Below, piece by piece: positions 12,593 to 20,429 of a stretch of 23,415 bases of DNA. The translations under genes were made by a program, and so were the position numbers. Source of the DNA: an uncultured Oscillospiraceae bacterium (GTDB taxonomy: Bacteria > Bacillota > Clostridia > Oscillospirales > Oscillospiraceae). The DNA lies in NCBI GenBank assembly GCA_934659445.1, contig CAKUHV010000015.1:1-23415 (forward strand), in the 5' to 3' direction. The stretch's first letter is position 1. The number at the start of each line of letters is the position of its first letter. The notes below the pieces were generated by a model, which searched no databases, had not been told where the DNA came from, and saw only the letters and a program-made list of their open reading frames with translations.

Positions 12593-13519
12593 ATGGATCG
12601 TTTTGAAGAACTGGAGCGGCTGCTGGCCCTCCGCTGTCCCGCGCTGGAGCTGCGGCGGGACGAGCCCATGAGCCGGCACACCTCCTTTCATGTGGGCGGC
12701 CCCGTCCGCCTGATGGCTCTGCCCAGAACGGCGGGGGAGGCGAAGCTCACCCTGAAAGCGGCGGAGGAGCTCCGCGTCGACCCGTTCTTTCTGGGCAACG
12801 GCACCAACCTGCTGGTGCCCGACGCTGGCGCGCAGCGCTTTCTCATCAAGCCCGCCGGGAAGTACGCTGTGGGCAGTCTGAACCGGGTGTGGGAGGCCGA
12901 CGGCCTGCTGTGCGCCGGGGCGGCGGTGTCTCTGGCCAATCTGGCGGGCTGCGCCCTGGGCCGGAATCTGACCGGGCTGGAATTTGCCCAGGGCATCCCC
13001 GGCAGCGTGGGCGGCGGCGTGACCATGAATGCCGGGGCCTACGGCGGCGAGCTGGCGCAGGTGCTGGACAGCGTGACGGTGCTGGACAAGGCGGGGCAGG
13101 AGCACACCTTTTCCGCCGGGCAGTGCGGTCTGGGCTACCGCAGGAGTATTTTCTCCGGCGGGGACTATCTGATCCTGTCGGCGCGGTTTCAGCTGGAGCC
13201 CGGCGATCCGGCGGCCATCGAGGCCCGTATGAAGGAGCTGGCCACCAAACGGCAGGAGAAGCAGCCCCTGGAGTATCCCAGTGCCGGCTCCACCTTCAAG
13301 CGGCCGGAGGGGTATTTTGCCGCCGCTCTGATCGACCAGTGCGGCCTGAAGGGGCTGACGGTAGGGGGCGCCCAGGTGTCAGAGAAGCACGCGGGCTTTG
13401 TCATCAACCGCGGCGGGGCCACCTGTACCGATATCCTGACTCTAATCGAGCAGATCCGGGAACGGGTGAAGAGCAGCACCGGCGTAGAGCTGGAGCTGGA
13501 AGTGAAGATCCTGAGGTGA
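12593..13519 (+). CDS. murB: UDP-N-acetylenolpyruvoylglucosamine reductase
   Basis: This 308-aa FAD enzyme reduces UDP-GlcNAc-enolpyruvate to UDP-MurNAc with NADPH in peptidoglycan synthesis. The FAD-binding parts are HTSFHVGGP, GNGTNLLVPD and GIPGSVGGGVTMNAGAYGG. The C-terminal catalytic parts are YRRSIF, AGSTFKRP and GGAQVSEKHAGFVIN. The length fits MurB of Gram-positives. The ATG at 12593 follows GGGAGG at 7-8 nt and is preferred over an in-frame TTG at 12572, which would lie before that ribosome site. It opens the operon, 4 nt before rapZ. Confidence 0.97.
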   Translation: MDRFEELERLLALRCPALELRRDEPMSRHTSFHVGGPVRLMALPRTAGEAKLTLKAAEELRVDPFFLGNGTNLLVPDAGAQRFLIKPAGKYAVGSLNRVWEADGLLCAGAAVSLANLAGCALGRNLTGLEFAQGIPGSVGGGVTMNAGAYGGELAQVLDSVTVLDKAGQEHTFSAGQCGLGYRRSIFSGGDYLILSARFQLEPGDPAAIEARMKELATKRQEKQPLEYPSAGSTFKRPEGYFAAALIDQCGLKGLTVGGAQVSEKHAGFVINRGGATCTDILTLIEQIRERVKSSTGVELELEVKILR

Positions 13520-13523
13520 TACC

Positions 13524-14387
13524 ATGGAATTTGTGATCATATCCGGCATGTCCGGGGCAGGAAAGAGCCAGGCGGCCTCCATCATGGAGGACATGGGCTT
13601 TTTCTGTGTGGACAACCTCCCCGCGCCCCTAATCCCCAAGTTTGCTGAACTGGGCATGGCGGGCACTGGGGAGTATGAGCGGGTGGTGCTGGTGACCGAC
13701 ATCCGGGGAGGGACGAGATTCGACAGCCTGTTCCGCGCCCTGGACGACCTGAAAAACATGAAGTGCGACTACCGCATCCTGTTCATGGACGCGGCGGACG
13801 CCACGATCATCAAGCGCTATAAAGAGACCCGGCGCAGCCATCCCCTTGCTGAGGAGTCGGACAGTTTGGAGCAGGCCATCCAGATGGAGCGGGCCATGCT
13901 GGCCCCCTTGCGCCAGCGGGCAGAGCATATCATCGACACCACCAACCTGTCCACCGCCAAGCTGAAGGGCATGCTGCGGCAGCAGTTTGCCCGGGGCGGC
14001 TCCGGCGACGGGGCGCTGGAGGTGCGCGTACTGTCCTTCGGCTTCAAATACGGCGCGCCCATGGAGGCCGATCTGGTCTTCGACGTGCGCTTTCTGCCCA
14101 ACCCCTACTATGTGCCGGAGCTGCGGGCCCACACCGGACTGGATCAGGGCGTGCGGGACTATGTTTTCAGCGGGGGACAGGCGGATGAGTTTATGAAGCG
14201 GCTGGGGGATCTGATCGCCTGGCTGTTGCCCCGGTATGTGGAGGAGGGGAAGACCGCTCTGGTCATCGGCGTGGGCTGCACCGGCGGGCACCACCGATCG
14301 GTGGCCATCGCTCACAGTCTGGCGGAACTGATCCGCACCCTTGGCTACCCCGTGAGCGAGAGCCACCGGGATATGGGCAGGAACTGA
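13524..14387 (+). CDS. rapZ: RapZ/YvcJ-family nucleotide-binding protein
   Basis: This 287-aa protein has the P-loop GMSGAGKS (8-15), a Walker-B-like ILFMDA and the family run YKETRRSHPL. The conserved C-terminal domain carries GVGCTGGHHRSVAIA. In E. coli RapZ guides RNase E to GlmZ and tunes amino-sugar synthesis. In Gram-positives YvcJ binds ATP/GTP and affects competence, and the exact role is less clear. The length is typical. It is between murB and whiA, separated from whiA by 2 nt. In most Firmicutes yvcK lies between rapZ and whiA, and here it does not. Confidence 0.95.
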   Translation: MEFVIISGMSGAGKSQAASIMEDMGFFCVDNLPAPLIPKFAELGMAGTGEYERVVLVTDIRGGTRFDSLFRALDDLKNMKCDYRILFMDAADATIIKRYKETRRSHPLAEESDSLEQAIQMERAMLAPLRQRAEHIIDTTNLSTAKLKGMLRQQFARGGSGDGALEVRVLSFGFKYGAPMEADLVFDVRFLPNPYYVPELRAHTGLDQGVRDYVFSGGQADEFMKRLGDLIAWLLPRYVEEGKTALVIGVGCTGGHHRSVAIAHSLAELIRTLGYPVSESHRDMGRN

Positions 14388-14389
14388 CC

Positions 14390-15301
14390 ATGGAGCAGGA
14401 AAAGACGACCTCCTTCTCCGCTCAGGTCAAGGCGGAGCTGTGCCGCGCCCCCCTGAACCGCAGATGCTGCGCCCAGGCGGAGGCATACGGCATTCTGCTG
14501 TACTGCAACACCTTCCGGGGGGACGAGATCAAGATCATGACGGAGAGCGACGCCTTTGCCCAGCGGCTGCCCCCCCTGTTCAAAAAGGCGTTCAAGGTGA
14601 CCTTCGACCGGCTGCCCGACGGCCCCGGCAAGCACATCTTTGTCATCAGCGACCCGAAGAAGCTGGCAGTGATTTTGCAGACCTATGGGGCCGCCACCTC
14701 CGATGTGGCTCTGCACATCAACTTCGCCGTGGTGGAGGAGGACTGCTGCAGGGCCTCCTTCTTCCGGGGGGCATTTCTGGCCGGGGGCTCGGTCACCGAT
14801 CCCAGAAAGGGTTACCATCTGGAACTGGCCACCTCCCACCGGGGGGTGAGCCGGGAGGTGCCCGTGCTGCTGGGAGAGATGGACTTTCGCCCTAAGAATG
14901 CCCAGCGCAAGGGCAACGCCGTGACCTATTTCAAGCAGAGCGAGCATATCGAGGACTTTCTCATCACCATTGGCGCCCCCCTGACCGCCATGGAGGTGAT
15001 GAACGCCAAGCTGGAAAAGAGCCTGCGGGGGGGCGTGAACCGCCGGGTGAACTGCGACGCCGCCAACCTTGACAAGGCGGTGGAGGCGGCCCAGAGCCAG
15101 CTGGAGGCCATCCGCCGCCTGCGGGAGGACGGACGGCTGAGCGGTCTGCCGGACAAGCTGAAGCAGGCGGCCATGCTCCGGCTGGAGAACCCGGAGGACA
15201 CCCTGTCCCAGCTGGCGGAGCTGTTCGATCCGCCCATTACCAAGTCCGCCCTGAACCACCGCCTGCGCAAGCTGGTGGAGCTGGCGAAGGAGAAGGACTG
15301 A
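14390..15301 (+). CDS. whiA: DNA-binding regulator WhiA
   Basis: This 303-aa protein combines a degenerate LAGLIDADG-endonuclease-like N-terminal domain (about 1-215) with a C-terminal helix-turn-helix. The HTH shows the WhiA run LAELFDPPITKSALNHRLRK near the end. WhiA is a sporulation regulator in Streptomyces. In Firmicutes it is needed for normal cell division and chromosome segregation. The LAGLIDADG part lacks nuclease function throughout the family. The length is usual (about 310). It is tightly packed after rapZ and followed 84 nt later by dnaE. Confidence 0.95.
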   Translation: MEQEKTTSFSAQVKAELCRAPLNRRCCAQAEAYGILLYCNTFRGDEIKIMTESDAFAQRLPPLFKKAFKVTFDRLPDGPGKHIFVISDPKKLAVILQTYGAATSDVALHINFAVVEEDCCRASFFRGAFLAGGSVTDPRKGYHLELATSHRGVSREVPVLLGEMDFRPKNAQRKGNAVTYFKQSEHIEDFLITIGAPLTAMEVMNAKLEKSLRGGVNRRVNCDAANLDKAVEAAQSQLEAIRRLREDGRLSGLPDKLKQAAMLRLENPEDTLSQLAELFDPPITKSALNHRLRKLVELAKEKD

Positions 15302-15307
15302 GACCGA

Positions 15308-15329
15308 CGCCGCGCGGCCGAACGCGGCG
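15308..15329 (+). other. GC-rich hairpin between whiA and dnaE
   Basis: A 7-bp stem CGCCGCG/CGCGGCG encloses an 8-nt loop and is followed by a second palindromic GC patch (near 15349-15363). There is no T-run, so read-through into dnaE is expected. It could be a processing or stability element. Confidence 0.3.
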
Positions 15330-15385
15330 GAAACCATAGAAAACTGCCCGGGCGCGGCCCGGAGGGGAGAGAAAGGCGGTCTATC

Positions 15386-18300
15386 ATGGCCTTTGTCCAT
15401 TTACATCTGCATACGGAATTCTCCCTGCTGGACGGGGCCTGCCGCATCAGGCAGCTGGCCAAGCGGGTGAAGGAGCTGGGCCAGACCGCCGTGGCCGTCA
15501 CCGACCACGGGGTGATGTACGGGGCGGTGGACTTCTACCGGGCCTGTAAGGCGGAGGGGATCAAGCCCATCATCGGCTGCGAGGTCTATGTGGCCCCCCG
15601 GGGCCGCACCCGGTTCCAGAAGGTGCACGAGTTCGACGCGGAGTCCCGCCATCTGGTGCTGTTGTGCCGGGATGCGGAGGGCTATCGCAACCTGTCCTAT
15701 ATGGTCTCCCAGGCGTTTTTAGAGGGGTTCTATATCAAGCCCCGCATCGACATGGACCTGCTGCGGGAGCACTGCGGCGGCCTGATCGCCATGTCCGCCT
15801 GTCTGGCGGGGGAGATCCCCCGTCTGCTCATGGCGGACGAGTATGAAAAGGCCAGGGAGGCCGCTCTGGAGATGCGGCAGCTGTTCGGGGAGGACGGCTA
15901 TTACCTTGAGATGCAGGACCACGGCATCCCCGTGCAGCAGAAGGTGAACGCGGGCATCCTGCGCCTGCACGAGGAGACGGGCATCCCCCTGGTGGCCACC
16001 AACGACGCCCACTACATCCGCAGGGAGGACTGGGAGACCCAGGACATACTGCTGTGCATCCAGACGGGCAAGACGCTGGACGACCCCGGGCGGATGAAGT
16101 TCCAGACCCAGGAGTTCTATGTCAAGAGCGAGGAGGAGATGGCGTCCCTCTTTCCCCAGCACCCGGAGGCGCTGGAGAACACGGCGAGAATCGCCGAGCT
16201 TTGCAACGTGGAGTTTGAGTTCGGCAAGTACCACCTGCCCAACTTCAAGCTGCCCGAGGGCTGGACGGACGCCGACGCCTATTTTGAAAAGCTGTGCCTG
16301 GACGGCTTTGCCCGGCGCTACCCCGACGGGGGCGAGGACAAGCTGAAGCAGCTGCACTATGAGATGGGCATGATCCGGAAGATGGGCTTTGTGGATTACT
16401 TCCTCATCGTCTCCGACTTCATCGGCTTTGCCAAGAGCAGCGGCATCCCCGTGGGCCCCGGCCGGGGCTCCGCTGCAGGCTCCATGGTGTCCTACTGCCT
16501 GAACATCACCGACATCGACCCGCTGAAGTATCAGCTGTACTTCGAACGGTTCCTGAACCCGGAGCGGGTGACCATGCCCGATATCGACATCGACTTCTGC
16601 ATCCGCCGGCGGCAGGAGGTCATGGACTATGTGGCCCGGAAGTACGGGGCCGACCACGTGGCCCAGATCGTCACCTTCGGCACCATGGCGGCCCGGGCCT
16701 CCGTGCGGGACGTGGGCCGTGTCATGGGCATCCCATACGCCGAGGTGGACGCCATCGCCAAGCAGATCCCCGGCGGGCCGGGGAACCTGCACATCACTCT
16801 GGGGGACGCATTGAAGCTGTCTAAGCAGCTGAAGGAGAGCTACGACGGGGACGAGCGCATCAAAAAGCTCATCGACACCGCCATGGCCCTGGAGGGGATG
16901 CCCCGGAATGCCTCTACCCACGCCGCCGGGGTGGTCATCACCAGCAAGCCGGTGTATGAGTATGTCCCCCTGGCTACCAATGACGGCGTGCCCGTCACCC
17001 AGTACATCATGACCACACTGGAGGAGCTGGGCCTGCTGAAAATGGACTTCCTGGGCCTGCGGAACCTGACCATCCTCAACGACGCGGTGGAGATGGTGCG
17101 GAAAAGCCGGCCGGACTTCACCCTGAAGGACGTCCCGGAGGGGGACCCCGAGGTCTATAAGATGCTGTCCGAGGGCAGGACCTCCGGCGTGTTCCAGCTG
17201 GAGTCCAGCGGCATGACCGGAGTGTGCGTGAGCATGAAGCCCCAGAATATCGAGGACATCACCGCTCTGATCGCCCTGTACCGCCCGGGGCCCATGGACT
17301 CCATCCCCCGGTTCATCGCCTGCAAGCAGGACCCCTCTAAGGTGACCTATAAGCACCCCCTTCTGGAGCCCATCCTGTCCATCACTTATGGCTGCATCGT
17401 CTATCAGGAGCAGGTCATCGACATTTTCCGCCGCTTGGCGGGGTACTCCCTGGGACAGGCCGATATGATCCGCCGGGCCATGTCTAAAAAGAAGGCCAAG
17501 GACGTGGAGCGGGAGCGGCAGTTCTTTATCAATGGCGATCCGGCCCGGGGGATCGCGGGCTGCGTGAAAAACGGCGTGCCCGCCGATGTGGCCCAATCTA
17601 TCTATGATGAGATCTACGACTTTGCCAACTACGCCTTTAACAAGGCCCACGCCGCTGCCTATGCCGTGGTGGCCTATCAGACGGCGTGGTTCAAGTGCCG
17701 CCACCCCCGGGAGTATATGGCGGCCCTGCTGACCTCGGTGCTGGACTCCAGCGAGAAGGTGGCGGAGTACATCGGCGAGTGCCGGGAGATGAGCATACCC
17801 CTTCTGCCCCCGGACATCAACGAGTCTCAGCCCGATTTTTCCGTTTCCTCCGGAGGCATCCGCTTCGGGTTGGCCGCCCTGAAGGGGGTGGGCCGGGCCT
17901 TTATGAACGGGATGCTGAAGGAGCGCACGGAGAAGGGCCCCTTCACAGACTTTATGGACTTCTGCGACCGGATGTACGACCAGGAGCTGAACCGCCGGGT
18001 GCTGGAGAGTCTGATCAAGTCCGGGGCCTTTGACTCCATGGGCTGCCGCCGGTCCCAGCTGATGCAGGTGTACGGCCAGGTGCTGGACGGCATCGCCGAG
18101 AGCCGCCGCCGGAACGTGGAGGGGCAGCTGGACCTGTTCGGTATGGGCGCGCAGCAGGAGCAGTCCGCCGCCCAGCCCGCCCTGGTACTGCCCGATATTC
18201 CGGAGTACAGCGCCGCCGAGCTGATGACCATGGAGAAGGAGACCACGGGGCTTTACCTCACCGGCCACCCCATGGACCAGTACCGGGAGCTGGTGCGCCG

Positions 18301-18856
18301 CCGGGGGGCAGTGCCCATCGGCTCAATCATGACGGATTTTGCCCGGGAGGAGGGGCCGCAGGAGTATCGGGACGGCCAGCGGGTGACGGTGGCGGGCATT
18401 GTGGCCGCCTATAAGACCCGCACCACCAGGAACAACACCCTGATGGCCTATGTGGATCTGGAGGACGACACCGGCGGCATGGAGCTGCTGTGCTTCTCTC
18501 GGGTGATGGACGAGAGCGGCGGCTATATCCGGGACAACAGCGCCCTGCTGGTGGAGGGCCGCATCTCCGTCCGGGACGAGAAGGAGCCCCAGATCATGGT
18601 GGACTCCATCCGTCCCCTCAGCGACCTTGGGGAGCCGGGGCAGCAGGAGCAGGTGCTGTGGCTGCGCCTGCCCAGCCGGGAGGACCCGCGGCTGCGGAAG
18701 GTCCGGCTGGCCCTGTCCTTCTTCCCCGGGGAGCAGCAGGCGATTTTGTATTTCGAGGACTGCAAAAAGCGGGTGGGCACTCGGTGCCAGATCCTGCCCT
18801 CTCTGATAGACGACCTGAAGGAGCGTCTGGGGGAGAATAACGTTGTGGTCAAGTGA
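15386..18856 (+). CDS. dnaE: DNA polymerase III subunit alpha (DnaE type)
   Basis: This 1156-aa replicative/lesion-tolerant polymerase begins with a PHP domain (HLHLHTEFSLLDGA at the N-terminus, to about 210). The palm domain contains PGRGSAAGSMVSYCL and the catalytic acidic motif PDIDIDF (about 397-403). Fingers and tandem helix-hairpin-helix follow (to about 900), then an OB-fold (VTVAGIVAAYKTRTTRNN, about 1005-1080) and a poorly conserved C-terminal tail. It lacks the built-in exonuclease of PolC, so it is DnaE, which in low-GC Gram-positives extends primers alongside PolC. In Clostridia it may be the main or auxiliary polymerase. The length is normal. A GGAGGGGAGAG ribosome region precedes the ATG. 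It ends at a strong terminator. Confidence 0.97.
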   Translation: MAFVHLHLHTEFSLLDGACRIRQLAKRVKELGQTAVAVTDHGVMYGAVDFYRACKAEGIKPIIGCEVYVAPRGRTRFQKVHEFDAESRHLVLLCRDAEGYRNLSYMVSQAFLEGFYIKPRIDMDLLREHCGGLIAMSACLAGEIPRLLMADEYEKAREAALEMRQLFGEDGYYLEMQDHGIPVQQKVNAGILRLHEETGIPLVATNDAHYIRREDWETQDILLCIQTGKTLDDPGRMKFQTQEFYVKSEEEMASLFPQHPEALENTARIAELCNVEFEFGKYHLPNFKLPEGWTDADAYFEKLCLDGFARRYPDGGEDKLKQLHYEMGMIRKMGFVDYFLIVSDFIGFAKSSGIPVGPGRGSAAGSMVSYCLNITDIDPLKYQLYFERFLNPERVTMPDIDIDFCIRRRQEVMDYVARKYGADHVAQIVTFGTMAARASVRDVGRVMGIPYAEVDAIAKQIPGGPGNLHITLGDALKLSKQLKESYDGDERIKKLIDTAMALEGMPRNASTHAAGVVITSKPVYEYVPLATNDGVPVTQYIMTTLEELGLLKMDFLGLRNLTILNDAVEMVRKSRPDFTLKDVPEGDPEVYKMLSEGRTSGVFQLESSGMTGVCVSMKPQNIEDITALIALYRPGPMDSIPRFIACKQDPSKVTYKHPLLEPILSITYGCIVYQEQVIDIFRRLAGYSLGQADMIRRAMSKKKAKDVERERQFFINGDPARGIAGCVKNGVPADVAQSIYDEIYDFANYAFNKAHAAAYAVVAYQTAWFKCRHPREYMAALLTSVLDSSEKVAEYIGECREMSIPLLPPDINESQPDFSVSSGGIRFGLAALKGVGRAFMNGMLKERTEKGPFTDFMDFCDRMYDQELNRRVLESLIKSGAFDSMGCRRSQLMQVYGQVLDGIAESRRRNVEGQLDLFGMGAQQEQSAAQPALVLPDIPEYSAAELMTMEKETTGLYLTGHPMDQYRELVRRRGAVPIGSIMTDFAREEGPQEYRDGQRVTVAGIVAAYKTRTTRNNTLMAYVDLEDDTGGMELLCFSRVMDESGGYIRDNSALLVEGRISVRDEKEPQIMVDSIRPLSDLGEPGQQEQVLWLRLPSREDPRLRKVRLALSFFPGEQQAILYFEDCKKRVGTRCQILPSLIDDLKERLGENNVVVK

Positions 18857-18860
18857 GCGC

Positions 18861-18900
18861 AAAAATATACCCTGTCCGCGACCGGACAGGGTATATTTTT
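18861..18900. terminator. Bidirectional terminator between dnaE and the GIY-YIG gene
   Basis: A perfect 18-bp stem (18861-18878 with 18883-18900) with a CGAC loop has A5 and T5 at its ends, so it works in both directions. The last two bases are also part of the GIY-YIG stop codon (TAA at 18901-18899). Confidence 0.93.
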
Positions 18901-19144
18901 ATGTGGATCGGATCAGCTGCTCCTTCTGGGGGCGGGTCAGCTTTTTGATCTGCACCTCCCGGCGGAGGGCGGCGGACTTGTCCGGCTGCTCTTGGGTGTA
19001 GACAAGCTCCAGCGGCCCGCGGCCCCGGGTATATTTGGCACCCTTTCCCGCCCGGTGGGCGGCCAAGCGGCGCTGCACATCGTCGGTGACGCCGGTGTAC
19101 AGCGTCCCGTCGCCGCAGCGGAGGATATAGACGAACCAGGACAC
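18899..19144 (-). CDS. Small GIY-YIG domain protein (UPF0213/YhbQ-like)
   Basis: This 81-aa protein is a single GIY-YIG nuclease-like domain. The two signature strands read VYILRC and LYTGVT, followed by the conserved RR-x-AHR-x-GKGAKYTRGR segment with the catalytic Arg region. The YhbQ/UPF0213 family is widespread, and its members are stand-alone domains proposed to act on nucleic acids in repair. The role is not firmly known. The start is GTG with a GGGGG ribosome site 7 nt upstream. The stop overlaps the shared terminator. It is a single-gene unit. Confidence 0.88.
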   Translation of the reverse strand: MSWFVYILRCGDGTLYTGVTDDVQRRLAAHRAGKGAKYTRGRGPLELVYTQEQPDKSAALRREVQIKKLTRPQKEQLIRST

Positions 19145-19165
19145 GGACAGGCCCCCTTTTCCACG

Positions 19166-19195
19166 ATTCTACCACGGTGCGGGGCCTATGCGCAA
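19166..19195 (-). promoter_or_regulatory. Promoter for the GIY-YIG gene
   Basis: On the minus strand TAGAAT (19166-19171) carries an extended TGG in front. A weak -35, TTGCGC (19190-19195), lies 18 nt upstream. The start would be about 15 nt before the GTG. Confidence 0.45.
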
Positions 19196-19233
19196 GACCC
19201 GCCTGCGGTCCGCCGCTGGACGGAAGATCGCCC

Positions 19234-19262
19234 TTGACAAACGCCAAAAGCTGTGTTACAGT
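19234..19262 (+). promoter_or_regulatory. Promoter for the T-box/EamA/tyrS operon
   Basis: TTGACA (19234-19239), a 17-nt spacer and TACAGT (19257-19262) with an extended TGT form a good sigma-A promoter. The transcript would begin near 19269, directly before the T-box stem I. Confidence 0.7.
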
Positions 19263-19268
19263 TCACAC

Positions 19269-19527
19269 ACTGCCGTGAAAAGGATGAGTAGCCGTCGGGC
19301 CGCCCGCACAGAGAGCCTCCGTTTGGTGCAAGGAGGAGGGACGCCGGCCGTGAATACCCCTTGGAGCAGCCGCCCGAACCGCTTTGCGCAGTAGGGGACA
19401 GGCCGGGCTGCGCCCGTTACCGCGCCGGAGTCATGCACTCCACGAGCGCCCCGCCGCGAGGAGGGGCGGACCAGAGGTGGTACCGCGTTTTACGCCCTCT
19501 GTCCCCAAAGGGACGGCGGGCGTTTTC
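19269..19527 (+). ncRNA. Tyrosine T-box leader (specifier TAC)
   Basis: This is a T-box riboswitch that lets transcription continue when uncharged tRNA-Tyr binds. The parts seen in order are: the stem I base with GGATGAGTAG (near 19281), the distal loop motif AGAGAG...TTTGGTGCAAGG, and the specifier loop GTGAATACC with TAC (Tyr) at 19355-19357. The T-box antiterminator sequence AGAGGTGGTACCGCG (19473-19487) has the TGGT bulge at 19478-19481. The last T of that bulge pairs with the discriminator A of tRNA-Tyr. An intrinsic terminator closes the element. The Tyr specifier agrees with tyrS downstream, although the first gene is a transporter. Confidence 0.95.
19492..19526 (+). terminator. T-box regulatory terminator
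   Basis: A stem of about 14 positions (19492-19505 with 19510-19523, one mismatch and one G-U) with a CAAA loop is followed by TTTTCATTTT. It is the off-state hairpin of the T-box and competes with the antiterminator formed by the TGGTACCGCG region. Confidence 0.88.
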
Positions 19528-19562
19528 ATTTTGCAGAGATCGGAAAGAAAGGGCGAAGGGTT

Positions 19563-20429
19563 ATGTCTGAGGAGAGAAAAGGCGTGCTGTATGTGTTTAT
19601 TGCCGCCGTATTGTACAGTCTGGGCGGACTATGCATCAAGCTGATCCCCGACTGGGGCGGTCTGGCCCTGAACGCCGGGCGCAGCCTGATCGCGCTGGCG
19701 GTATACGGTGTATTTTTCGCCGTTACCAGACACAAGCCCAGACTGAACCGCTGGGTGTTTCTGGGGGCCTGCTGCGTGTGCGCCACCAACGTGCTGTTTG
19801 CCCTGGCCAACAAGATCACCACGGCGGCCAACTCCATCGTCTTGGAGTATACCGCACCCATCTTTGTGATCCTGCTGTCCGCCGTATTCCTCCACCGCCG
19901 TCCGGGCAGGCTGGACCTGGCCGCCTGCGCGGTGGTGTTCCTGGGGGTGCTGTGCTTCTTTCTGGAGAGCCTGGGGGGCGGGCACCTGTCCGGCGACCTG
20001 CTGGCCCTGCTGTCCGGCCTGACCTATGGCTGCGTGTTCATGCTCAACGATATGCCGGACGGCGACCCCATCTCCTCCGTGTTCTGGAGCGCGGTGATGA
20101 GCACCGTGATCGGGCTGCCTCAGCTGGTGCAGCAGCCCCGGCTGGAGGGCACGGCCCTGATCAGTATGCTGGTGCTGGGCGTGTTCCAGATGGGCCTGGC
20201 CTTTGTGTTCCTGACAATGGGGCTGAAGACCACGCCCTCCATCACCGCCAGCCTTGTCACGGGGATCGAGCCGGTGCTGAACCCCATTCTGGTGGCGGTG
20301 TTCTATCATGAGTACATGGGCGTTCTGTCCATCATAGGGGCATTTATCGTGATCATCGGCGTGGTAGGCTACAATGTGTTAAAGGAAAAACAAGAACAAA
20401 AAATAAAGCTTGAGGAGGATATTGTATGA
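19563..20429 (+). CDS. EamA/DMT-family transporter, tyrosine-regulated
   Basis: This 288-aa integral membrane protein has about ten hydrophobic segments in two EamA repeats (about 7-140 and 147-280). The second repeat contains the typical ITASLVTGIEPVLNPILVA, and the end is a charged cytoplasmic tail (KEKQEQKIKLEED). Drug/metabolite transporters of this fold move amino acids, nucleotides or drugs. It is the first gene under the Tyr T-box, and its TGA overlaps the tyrS ATG. Control by uncharged tRNA-Tyr therefore points to tyrosine, or an aromatic precursor, as substrate, probably as an importer (inference). The substrate cannot be read from the sequence. Confidence 0.9.
   Translation: MSEERKGVLYVFIAAVLYSLGGLCIKLIPDWGGLALNAGRSLIALAVYGVFFAVTRHKPRLNRWVFLGACCVCATNVLFALANKITTAANSIVLEYTAPIFVILLSAVFLHRRPGRLDLAACAVVFLGVLCFFLESLGGGHLSGDLLALLSGLTYGCVFMLNDMPDGDPISSVFWSAVMSTVIGLPQLVQQPRLEGTALISMLVLGVFQMGLAFVFLTMGLKTTPSITASLVTGIEPVLNPILVAVFYHEYMGVLSIIGAFIVIIGVVGYNVLKEKQEQKIKLEEDIV

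Noticed and set aside
15719..18268. 849-codon open frame on the minus strand opposite dnaE
   Set aside because: It is a GC-driven antisense frame over a well-conserved polymerase, rich in His, Gly, Val and Leu, with no recognisable domain.
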